NCBI GenBank assembly: GCA_020026355.1
Contig: JAHHQP010000002.1
Span: 1 to 64,000, forward strand
Origin: Bacteroidales bacterium
Lineage (GTDB): Bacteria > Bacteroidota > Bacteroidia > Bacteroidales > UBA932
Direction of reading: 5' to 3'
DNA: 64,000 nt
Shown here: in pieces, positions 26,631 to 34,164 of the stretch
How positions within the stretch are numbered: the first letter of the stretch is position 1
How the letters are laid out: every line of letters begins with the position of its first letter
Notes under the pieces: model-generated
What the model was told of the DNA's origin: nothing
Database searches by the model: none
The model's input: only the letters and a program-made list of their open reading frames with translations
Position numbers and translations under genes: made by a program

Positions 26631-26652
26631 CTGGACTGAAACTAATGACAAC

Positions 26653-29163
26653 ATGAAACAGATCAGACTAAGAGCATCTGTGGCGTCCTTTCTGCTGCTG
26701 TCTGTACTGACAGGGTGCGTGGGAATGGAGGAGACAGATGCTGAAATTGAAAAGCTGAAGATACGGATCGAGATGTTGGAAAAAGCTGCTGCTCAGGCCA
26801 ATGACAATGCCATTGCCCTTCACAGGCTTGTCGGAGGAAAGCTGGCTGTCGTCGATATGGAAACGCTCGAGGATGGATATTCACTGGCACTCAGTGATGG
26901 CTCTGAGGTCCGAATCTTCAAAGGTTCCGAAGATAATGCCATTGCCCCGCTTCTTGGCATTGATGCGGAGGGATACTGGGTCGTTTCCATTGATGGGGGC
27001 AGGACTTTCCGGCCCATCGAGGGGGCAGATCGCCCGGATTCCGCAGACGGCAAGACACCTGACGTGAAAATTGACGCAGACGGATATTGGCTCATCAGTA
27101 CCGATGGCGGCAAGAGTTGGACGCAGCTCCTGGATAAGCACGGCCTTCCGGTGAGCAGTCTCGGACGTGGAAGCAGCTCCTTCTTCAAGGAGGTCCAGAC
27201 TGACAAGGTCAATGGAATGCTGCATATCGAGCTGCTGGATGGTCAGGTCCTGGAAGTTCCTTTCTGTTCGGACTTCGATCTTGAACTTCTCTCTCTTCCG
27301 GAATATCCGAAGATTTTTCTGGGGCAGACCCAGGATTTCGAGGTGCGCATGACCGGTGTGAAAGATGTCATCTTCCAGCTGCCGGATGGATGGAATGCCG
27401 TACTTACGGACAGCCGCTTCTCTTTGACCGCTCCTGAGGCAGGCAAGGATGGTCCTCATGAAATCGTGCTTCTGGCGGTGTCCGAGAAACAATATTTGAA
27501 GAAATTCAGCTTCACTTTCCAGCTCGTGGCCGCTCACATCGATGCGAATGCCTGCAAACCATGGAATGATTTCGTGGCCGGAAACGAGCAGAATGTGCTT
27601 CTGGATTACTCCTATGCCGGTTATCACCATGGGGAAGTGGCTCCAGCTGAAGCGTCTGGGCTTGGCTACAAGGTCTATGATGTGACGGATTTCGGAGCTG
27701 TGCCGAATGACGGAAAATCGGATCGCGAGGCTTTCATCCGTTGCGTCAATGCGGCACTCGGAAATGTGGGCTATGTGGAAAGCAATCATAATATCACTTT
27801 CAATTCCAAGGAAAAGGCCAATGCGATCGTCTATTTCCCGGAAGGGGAGTTCATTCTCCATACTTCGGACGATGACGTGGCTGCGGCCGGGGCTCCGCTT
27901 GGAAAATTCAGCCGGACCATCCAGATCCGTGCCGGAAATTTCGTGCTTCGAGGTGCCGGCAGGGACAAGACCATTCTGCTGATGCAGGACCCGAACCTTC
28001 CGACGGATGAGAAAGTCCTGTACAGTTCTCCGGACATGATCGAATTCAAGCATAACAGCGGCCTTACTGCCTTGACGCAAGTGACCGGTGCGGCTGCCAA
28101 GGGCAGCTTCAGCGTGGAAGTCGCTTCGACATCCGGCATTTCAGCCGGTGACTGGGTCTGCCTGTCTGTCCAGAATAATGATCCGCTTTTCGTGGCGGAA
28201 GAACTGCATCCCTATAAGGTTGCTTCCTGGATGACCGACATCAGGAACAAGGGTGTCCGTGTGCAGGATTTCCATCAGGTCCGGAAGGTAGAAGGCAGCA
28301 AAGTCATTTTCCATGAACCGATCATGAGGGCTGTAGATCCGAAATGGAACTGGAAAATCATGAAATATCCGCATTACGAGAATGTCGGAATCGAGGACCT
28401 TTGCTTCAAGGGCAATGCGAAAGATCACTTCAAGCATCATGCATCCTGGCAGGATGACGGTGCTTTCAAGCCGGTCAGCATGATCAGGCTGACGGATTCC
28501 TGGATGAGAAGGGTCAGATTCACCTCTGTCTCGGAGGCCTCTTCCATCTCTCTCTGTTCGAACGTATCGGTCTATGACGTGATCTTCGACGGACGCCGCG
28601 GACATTCGGCTATCCGTTCCGCCGGATCTTCCCGCATCTTCATCGGAGCGACGAGGGATTGTACGGGCGGCTACAAGGTTGATCAGGAAACCGAATATAT
28701 GGAGAATGCCGGTCAGTATCATGCTGTCGGAGTTTCCAAACCGAGCATGGGTGCCGTGCTTTGGAGAAATGTCTGGGGCAATGACAGCTGCTTCGAATCC
28801 CATGCCACCCAGCCTCGTGCGACGCTGATCGACTGCTGCCGCGGAGGATGGATGAGATGGCGACAGGGGGGTGATGAAAGCCAGGTGCCGAATCATCTGA
28901 ATGATCTGACCATCTGGAACTTCACCTCGACGACTCCTTATGGTGGCGAATTCGTCTGGTGGGATCCGTCCAGTGTCTGGTGGAAGTTCGTGATGCCGAT
29001 CATCGTCGGCTTCAACGGCGAAGACTGTTCTTTTGCAGAAAGACAGATGAGGCTCCTGTTCAGCAACGGAGTGCCTGTCAACCCGGAATCTTTGTATGAA
29101 GCGCAGCTGAAGAACAGGCTCGGTGCCGTTCCGGCATGGCTCATGGAATTGAAAAGCAAATGA
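26653..29163 (+). CDS. PL29-like lipoprotein with DUF4988 and beta-helix
   Basis: Lipoprotein of 836 aa (lipobox VLTGC, Cys22). A short coiled coil (about 29-52) leads into a DUF4988-type region with two similar units, GYWVVSIDGG and GYWLISTDGG (about 90-155), then an Ig-like domain. From about 335 a right-handed parallel beta-helix of the pectate-lyase type begins with VTDFGAVPNDGKSDREAF, and the C-terminal end is rich in W, H and R. This architecture resembles Bacteroides proteins that founded PL29, a chondroitin sulfate lyase family. The nearby PL8 gene supports a glycosaminoglycan substrate. The PL29 call is by recalled architecture and not by alignment. Confidence 0.68.
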   Translation: MKQIRLRASVASFLLLSVLTGCVGMEETDAEIEKLKIRIEMLEKAAAQANDNAIALHRLVGGKLAVVDMETLEDGYSLALSDGSEVRIFKGSEDNAIAPLLGIDAEGYWVVSIDGGRTFRPIEGADRPDSADGKTPDVKIDADGYWLISTDGGKSWTQLLDKHGLPVSSLGRGSSSFFKEVQTDKVNGMLHIELLDGQVLEVPFCSDFDLELLSLPEYPKIFLGQTQDFEVRMTGVKDVIFQLPDGWNAVLTDSRFSLTAPEAGKDGPHEIVLLAVSEKQYLKKFSFTFQLVAAHIDANACKPWNDFVAGNEQNVLLDYSYAGYHHGEVAPAEASGLGYKVYDVTDFGAVPNDGKSDREAFIRCVNAALGNVGYVESNHNITFNSKEKANAIVYFPEGEFILHTSDDDVAAAGAPLGKFSRTIQIRAGNFVLRGAGRDKTILLMQDPNLPTDEKVLYSSPDMIEFKHNSGLTALTQVTGAAAKGSFSVEVASTSGISAGDWVCLSVQNNDPLFVAEELHPYKVASWMTDIRNKGVRVQDFHQVRKVEGSKVIFHEPIMRAVDPKWNWKIMKYPHYENVGIEDLCFKGNAKDHFKHHASWQDDGAFKPVSMIRLTDSWMRRVRFTSVSEASSISLCSNVSVYDVIFDGRRGHSAIRSAGSSRIFIGATRDCTGGYKVDQETEYMENAGQYHAVGVSKPSMGAVLWRNVWGNDSCFESHATQPRATLIDCCRGGWMRWRQGGDESQVPNHLNDLTIWNFTSTTPYGGEFVWWDPSSVWWKFVMPIIVGFNGEDCSFAERQMRLLFSNGVPVNPESLYEAQLKNRLGAVPAWLMELKSK

Positions 29164-29183
29164 TTGGAATAAAAAATAGAATC

Positions 29184-31193
29184 ATGAATAAATCAATGTT
29201 CACAATAGGAGCAGCTGCCGTCATTGCGTTGGCAGCGACGGTTTCCTGCACGGATCTGAACCGCATGCAGGAAGAACTGGATGGTCTGGAGAACCGTGTC
29301 GAGGTGCTGGAAAAGGTACTTCCGGCTTTGAACGGAAACATCGAGGCCATCAGGACCTTGGCAGAGGGAGTGACCATCAACAAGGTCGAAGATAAGGAGG
29401 GAGTCTATACCCTGACCTTGAGCAACGGAGAACAGCTCGTCCTGACGCAGGGCAGCATCGGTGTCGGCAAGACGCCGGTCATGTCTGTGGACAAGGACGG
29501 CTATTGGATGGTGGATTACCAGGACGGAAAGGGAGCGGTCCCTGTCCTGGCGGACGGTCAGAAGGTGAAAGCGACCGGTAAGGACGGTGTCACTCCGAAA
29601 TTCTCCACCGACAAGGATGGTTATTGGACCGTCAGCTATGACGGCAAGACCTACGAACAGGTGAAGGATGTCGACGGACGTCCTGTGAAAGCCTTGGCGG
29701 ACGGTACCGCCGGCGATCCGTTCTTCAAGGAGGTCAAGTTCGAAGGTGAGGAATTTACGGTCACGATGCAGAATGGGGAAGTACTCCGTCTTCCGGTGGT
29801 CTCCGGCTTCCTCTGCGCGATCAAAGGAGCGGAAAAGCTTCAGGAGTTCGCACCGGGAGAAACAAAGGTCTATGCCGTGGAAATGAAAGGTGTCGCTTCG
29901 ACGGTCGTCACCACGCCTCGTGGCTGGACGGCTGTGCTGACGGCAGACAAACTGAGCATCACGGCTCCAGGAAAGGCACCTGTGGCCAAGACCGCCATTG
30001 CAGACAGTCGTACGGATGTCTCTATCCTGGCCATTTCCGTCCAGGGACTTTCTGCTGTCGCCAAGGTTCGTGTCACCGGTGGCGGTGTACCGGCAGAACC
30101 GGAAATCCCGGTGGAACCTGTAGTGGGCAATGATCTTTATCAGGCTTATGCAGATGGCCTGGAAATCGACGTCTGCGGTCGGAAATACAGCAAGGCAGTC
30201 AATGGAGACGCAGTGCTGCTGACGGCAGAGACTGCTTTGACAGAACTGAAGCCGACCATCGCTTCCCGTTCCGCTGTCGTCTTCCTGGAAACTCCGAAGG
30301 GTACTTCCTTCACGATCGGCAGCTATACGAACATCGAGGGCGATGTCGCCCTGATCGGCCGTCATGCGGACCAGCAGGCCGTGCTTGCACCGCAATTCGC
30401 GTTCAAACTCATGTCCGGCAGTCTGGCAATGCGGAATCTGGTCATCGACCAGTCCTCCTTTGATGCCGGCAACAAGTATCTGCTCTACAATGCCAAGCCG
30501 AAGAACAGCGACAAGCATTTCGGTGGACTGTATTTCGAAAACTGCCGTCATGCCGGCATGGTAAAACCAGTGCTCTATCTTTCCGAGCCTTCTTGCGGTA
30601 TCGGGGAAATCGCGGTGCGGGACTGTGCGTTCGAGATATCGGAAAACGCTGATCAGAAGTTCCAGCTCTTCAATCTTTACAAGACGACGGAACTCTCCGC
30701 ATTCAGACGGATCGTCTTCGACAACAATCTGGTCTATTGCAGAAAGGGAGTGAAATGGCTCCAGCTTTTCAGCTATGCTCAGACGGTCGCCCAGTCTCCT
30801 GCCACCTGGAACACGGAGATCAGCATCAGCAACAATACGCTCTACAATGTGCCGGGCGGAAACGGTTATCTGAAATTCTATCAGGTCGCCAGACTGAAAG
30901 TGAACCGTAACCTCCTCTATGCGGATCCGACTTTCAGCGGCTGTGCTTCTTCCAACGTGATCCTGTACAGCGAGGGACAGACCGGGAACGGCATAGATCT
31001 CAGCGGAAACATCGCCTACGGACTTGCTGAAGGGAAGAACTGGTTGTGTGCCCATTCGAATTCAAAATATGTTCCGGAGCACAATTTCATCGACAAGCTG
31101 CCGGAAACACCGTTCCAGCAGGCCGATCCGGAGACGGGTACTTTCGTCGTCAAGGCGGAATATGCCGCCTATGGCGTTCAACCCGTAAAATGA
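29184..31193 (+). CDS. DUF4988/right-handed beta-helix lipoprotein
   Basis: Lipoprotein of 669 aa. The ATG at 29184 is chosen because it begins the signal peptide (lipobox ATVSC, Cys22); an upstream start overlaps the previous gene. It has the same N-terminal plan as its neighbour: coiled coil (about 26-45), two DKDGYW units, and an Ig-like domain. The C-terminal half (about 340-665) is a right-handed beta-helix with repeated short strands such as ISISNNTLYNV, and resembles the beta-helix adhesin/lyase-like proteins common in PULs. The pectate-lyase-type start motif of the upstream gene is missing, and no catalytic residue can be named. It may bind glycan or act as a lyase. It starts 20 bases after the PL29-like gene and is probably co-transcribed. 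Confidence 0.7.
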   Translation: MNKSMFTIGAAAVIALAATVSCTDLNRMQEELDGLENRVEVLEKVLPALNGNIEAIRTLAEGVTINKVEDKEGVYTLTLSNGEQLVLTQGSIGVGKTPVMSVDKDGYWMVDYQDGKGAVPVLADGQKVKATGKDGVTPKFSTDKDGYWTVSYDGKTYEQVKDVDGRPVKALADGTAGDPFFKEVKFEGEEFTVTMQNGEVLRLPVVSGFLCAIKGAEKLQEFAPGETKVYAVEMKGVASTVVTTPRGWTAVLTADKLSITAPGKAPVAKTAIADSRTDVSILAISVQGLSAVAKVRVTGGGVPAEPEIPVEPVVGNDLYQAYADGLEIDVCGRKYSKAVNGDAVLLTAETALTELKPTIASRSAVVFLETPKGTSFTIGSYTNIEGDVALIGRHADQQAVLAPQFAFKLMSGSLAMRNLVIDQSSFDAGNKYLLYNAKPKNSDKHFGGLYFENCRHAGMVKPVLYLSEPSCGIGEIAVRDCAFEISENADQKFQLFNLYKTTELSAFRRIVFDNNLVYCRKGVKWLQLFSYAQTVAQSPATWNTEISISNNTLYNVPGGNGYLKFYQVARLKVNRNLLYADPTFSGCASSNVILYSEGQTGNGIDLSGNIAYGLAEGKNWLCAHSNSKYVPEHNFIDKLPETPFQQADPETGTFVVKAEYAAYGVQPVK

Positions 31194-31233
31194 AGATCAC
31201 TTAGTAATTCATAACAATAAAGACTTATTAATC

Positions 31234-31392
31234 ATGGAAACAAGAAAAATAGAAAGAAAAGAGTACAGGACGCCCCAGGTCCAGTTGCTTGAAGTACAGA
31301 CCGAAGGCTTCCTGGCAACCTCTGCTGGCAAGTATCAGAATTGGAACGATGGTGAGATTGGTGACATATTCAACGACCTCGGTAATTTTTAA
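31234..31392 (+). CDS. Short 52-residue conserved-type peptide
   Basis: A 52-codon frame with ATG at 31234 and TAA at 31390-31392, 11 bases before the fimbrillin-like gene. The peptide is highly charged at the start (METRKIERKEYRTPQV), then carries LLEVQTEGFLATSAG and an acidic, aromatic tail (NDGEIGDIFNDLGNF). Small frames with the pattern YxxPxxxxLEVxxEGxLAxS are often found in Bacteroidales before fimbrillin-like or other surface genes; their role is unknown. There is no signal peptide or membrane segment. The spacing and the AT-rich upstream region (AACAATAAAGACTTATTA) support translation together with the next gene. Function unknown. Confidence 0.65.
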   Translation: METRKIERKEYRTPQVQLLEVQTEGFLATSAGKYQNWNDGEIGDIFNDLGNF

Positions 31393-31403
31393 AGCAAGTT
31401 ATT

Positions 31404-32801
31404 ATGAAAAGAAATTTCGTATTGCTGGCCACTATGGCCGTAGCTTCTCTGATGGTATCTTGCCAGAAAGAAGAGGGAACTCAGAATACTCAGAAACTCA
31501 TCACCCGTACCGTCACTCTCGAGGAAGGCGAGTGGCAGGAGGATGCGACCAGAACTATCTATGAGCCGGATGCCGGCGTGAAATTTACGGGTGCAGAAGT
31601 CATGTCAATCTATTATGCAGATCATAATGCACAAACTAAGAAAATGTTTAAGATTGACCCTAAAAAGAAACAGGGAAAAAATATAACCAGTTCAATAACA
31701 ATCAATAAAGACGGAACATATACTGTCGTGCATCCGGAAATCTCCGGTGCGACTGCGTATGATTATTATTTCATGCTCGGAGGCTCACAGACTAATCTGA
31801 ATGGCACCGGAACATCAGCTGCAGTGAAACTTGAAAAATTCCAGCAGCCGGGTGAAAATTCTTTTGATCCGACTTATGATTTCCTGGCAGGATGTCCTAT
31901 ACTGAACGTAGCTAAACAGACAGAAGCTATTACCGTGCAGAAATTCAAGAGAATTTCTGCTCCTTTGAAAGTCGTAACTGCGACGAATGCAGATAAAGTC
32001 ATTCTGGCAACGCTTTCCTTCACACAGAAAGTAGACAATAAGAACGCATTGGCCGGAAACGCTTTCCTCCATCTGTCTGATGTCTATAATGATATTACTG
32101 TCAACAGTTACGGAGCAGATAATTTCTCCAATACAGTAACGGCTTTTTATCCGAATGCCACGAATGTCGTCAATCAGACAAAGAACATCTGGTACACGGT
32201 ATATCCGGCTTCTATCAAAGAGGGGAATGTTGTCATGACTTTGATGACTCCGACCAAGACTTTGACCAGAATGGTACCAGTTACCAAAGCACTGAATATC
32301 GTTCAGGGACAGTTGAATGAAATCCATTTCAATATGGCTGGTACAGATGTGACTGAAGTCGCATCCGTTTATCAGGACTTCACTCAATTGCAGATTACCG
32401 ATGTCAATACAGGAAATCCTGTAGGTCTTGTTGCCAGTGATGGTCAGACTTATCAGTGGACGTTTACAAAGGATTGTTCAATCCATGACGGAAAGAATAC
32501 GGTTTATGCAAATTCATTGGGAAGTCTTAAAGGAACCAGACAGATCTGGCCGAAGGCTTTGTCAATGCCGGCGACTACATCTAAAATCACCTTCCCGGAT
32601 TTCGGAAAACCGATCAGTAAGATTCGTATTTATGTGGCTCCGACAGATCAGGATAATCTGATGAAAGGTACGACTGGTGATAAGGGTATCATTGAAATTA
32701 CCGACCCTACCAAATTCAACGACTTTTCAAGTGACGAAATAACGAATAGTCGTCCAGGTCGAATCGTCGGCATCGCCTTCGAGTTCGCTCCTGCCGCATA
32801 A
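31404..32801 (+). CDS. Fimbrillin-like surface lipoprotein
   Basis: Lipoprotein of 465 aa (lipobox LMVSC, Cys20). After the acylated cysteine comes an EEGTQ spacer and the ATRTIYEPDAGVKFTGAEVMSIYY stretch, then a beta-rich body with the ISAPLKVVTATNADKVILA strand pair that resembles fimbrillin and Mfa-like proteins. The final 130 residues look like a separate beta-sandwich (DGQTYQWTF ... RIVGIAFEF). The gene is lower in GC than its neighbours. A structural or adhesive role on the surface is likely; linkage to the glycan genes upstream is only by position. No usher or minor fimbrial gene is next to it. Confidence 0.65.
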   Translation: MKRNFVLLATMAVASLMVSCQKEEGTQNTQKLITRTVTLEEGEWQEDATRTIYEPDAGVKFTGAEVMSIYYADHNAQTKKMFKIDPKKKQGKNITSSITINKDGTYTVVHPEISGATAYDYYFMLGGSQTNLNGTGTSAAVKLEKFQQPGENSFDPTYDFLAGCPILNVAKQTEAITVQKFKRISAPLKVVTATNADKVILATLSFTQKVDNKNALAGNAFLHLSDVYNDITVNSYGADNFSNTVTAFYPNATNVVNQTKNIWYTVYPASIKEGNVVMTLMTPTKTLTRMVPVTKALNIVQGQLNEIHFNMAGTDVTEVASVYQDFTQLQITDVNTGNPVGLVASDGQTYQWTFTKDCSIHDGKNTVYANSLGSLKGTRQIWPKALSMPATTSKITFPDFGKPISKIRIYVAPTDQDNLMKGTTGDKGIIEITDPTKFNDFSSDEITNSRPGRIVGIAFEFAPAA

Positions 32802-32834
32802 GAACAGCTGTAGAGTGTTCATCACGCATTTTGC

Positions 32835-32870
32835 AGAGGGTCGGTCCGGGTCATTCCGGGCTGACCCTCT
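32835..32870 (+). terminator. Hairpin terminator after fimbrillin-like gene
   Basis: A 15-bp stem with two G-T pairs (32835-32849 with 32856-32870), 33 bases after the stop codon, followed by TATATATG and not by a T tract. Confidence 0.6.
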
Positions 32871-32966
32871 TATATATGGGTAGGGGTGAATGTCCGATGC
32901 CGGAGCCGGGCTGTCGCGCCTTTTCAAATTAAACGGGAAAAATTATGGTTTTTCTTCATTATTCCG

Positions 32967-32974
32967 TACCTTTG
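32967..32974 (+). promoter_or_regulatory. Candidate -7 box for hexosamine kinase operon
   Basis: TACCTTTG matches TAnnTTTG 40 bases upstream of the start codon at 33015. The -33 position 20 bases upstream reads TTAT, a poor match. Confidence 0.45.
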
Positions 32975-33014
32975 AATGATTTAATGAAAATTAATGTTTA
33001 ACTGACCATAGAAT

Positions 33015-34151
33015 ATGTACACACAAGAAGAACTTATCCAGATTGCCGGTAAATTCGACATAGACGGCGAAATCGACAGTATCAAGGCCCTGGGCCCTGG
33101 ATTCATCAATGATACTTTGATCGTCAAGACCAGGCCGTCTGTCAATGGATCGGCTCCGAAATATATCCTTCAGCGGAAAAACCACAATGTCTTTCCGGAT
33201 GTTCCGGCCATGATGAACAACATCGAGATGGTGACGGAGCATATCAAGGCGAAGGTGGCTGCTGAAGGCGGTGACCCGATGCGGGAGGTCCTTACGGTCA
33301 TCAAGAGAAATCCGGCAACCTTGACCGACGAGGAAAAAGCGTTGCCTCATTCTCATCTTTATCATAAAGATTCCAAGGGAAACTTCTGGGCCATGTGCCT
33401 GTTCATCGAAGGTTCCGTGACCTATGAGAAAGCTGACACACCTGCGCTTTGCTTCAAGGGAGGCCAGGGTATCGGAAAGTTCCAGGCGCAGCTTGCCGAT
33501 TTCACGACCCCATTGGCAGAAACCATCAAGGGCTTCCATAATATCCGCTGGAGATTCCAGCAGTGGGATGAATCTCTCCGGGCCGATGCGGCAGGAAGAG
33601 TCAAGGATCTCGCTGAGGAGATCGGCTGGATCGAGTCTCGCAAGGCGGAGATGCTGGAGTTCTGGTCTCTCGTCGAGAACGGTACCATTCCTACGAGGGT
33701 GACGCACAACGATACGAAGATCAGTAACATACTTTTCGACAGGGACGGTGAAGTCCTGTGTGTCATTGATCTGGATACCTGCATGAGCAGCACTTCTCTC
33801 AATGACTTCGGCGATGCGATCCGCTCCTATACGAATACCGGCGCTGAGGATGATCGGGATCTGTCCAAGGTCAGCATGTCCATCGAGATGTTCAAGGCTT
33901 ACGCGGAAGGTTATCTCTCCGAAAGGAAGTCCACATTGACCCGATCAGAACTGGACTGGCTGGCTTTTTCTGCCCGTTACATCACTTTCGAGCAGGTGCT
34001 CCGCTTCCTGATGGACTATATCGACGGAGACAAATATTACAAGACCAATGCACCGGACCACAACCTTGTGCGTACGCATGCGCAGTACAAGCTGCTCCGT
34101 AGCATGGAGGAACAGTATGACGAGATGGTCAGGATCATCAAGGAATTTTAA
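33015..34151 (+). CDS. N-acetylhexosamine 1-kinase-like phosphotransferase
   Basis: Cytoplasmic kinase of the aminoglycoside phosphotransferase/choline kinase fold, 378 aa. The catalytic loop is VTHNDTKISNILF (D233, N238) and the metal-binding segment is VIDLDTC (D252, D254), followed by LNDFGDAIR. This pattern and length match NahK proteins, which phosphorylate GlcNAc or GalNAc at C1. It sits 13 bases before a NagB-like/PIG-L gene, and both lie between glycosaminoglycan lyase genes and uronate genes. The inferred role is to capture hexosamine freed from chondroitin, hyaluronan or heparan. Another small-molecule substrate remains possible. Confidence 0.77.
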   Translation: MYTQEELIQIAGKFDIDGEIDSIKALGPGFINDTLIVKTRPSVNGSAPKYILQRKNHNVFPDVPAMMNNIEMVTEHIKAKVAAEGGDPMREVLTVIKRNPATLTDEEKALPHSHLYHKDSKGNFWAMCLFIEGSVTYEKADTPALCFKGGQGIGKFQAQLADFTTPLAETIKGFHNIRWRFQQWDESLRADAAGRVKDLAEEIGWIESRKAEMLEFWSLVENGTIPTRVTHNDTKISNILFDRDGEVLCVIDLDTCMSSTSLNDFGDAIRSYTNTGAEDDRDLSKVSMSIEMFKAYAEGYLSERKSTLTRSELDWLAFSARYITFEQVLRFLMDYIDGDKYYKTNAPDHNLVRTHAQYKLLRSMEEQYDEMVRIIKEF

Positions 34152-34164
34152 TCAACTACACGAT

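Noticed and set aside
26451..26654. A 67-codon minus-strand frame in the gap before the PL29-like gene
   Set aside because: Basic and low-complexity (QRKRKKREKTGR), overlaps the probable promoter of the plus-strand gene and has no family resemblance.
29193..31055. A 620-codon open frame antisense to the beta-helix lipoprotein gene
   Set aside because: Composition is rich in R, H, D and I as expected for an antisense shadow, and it has no domain or signal peptide. The sense frame has a lipobox and repeats.
34048..34164. Longer start for the NagB-like/PIG-L gene
   Set aside because: It would overlap the kinase gene by 104 bases in another frame, and the added residues are basic shadow sequence. 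The ATG at 34165 begins the conserved protein.
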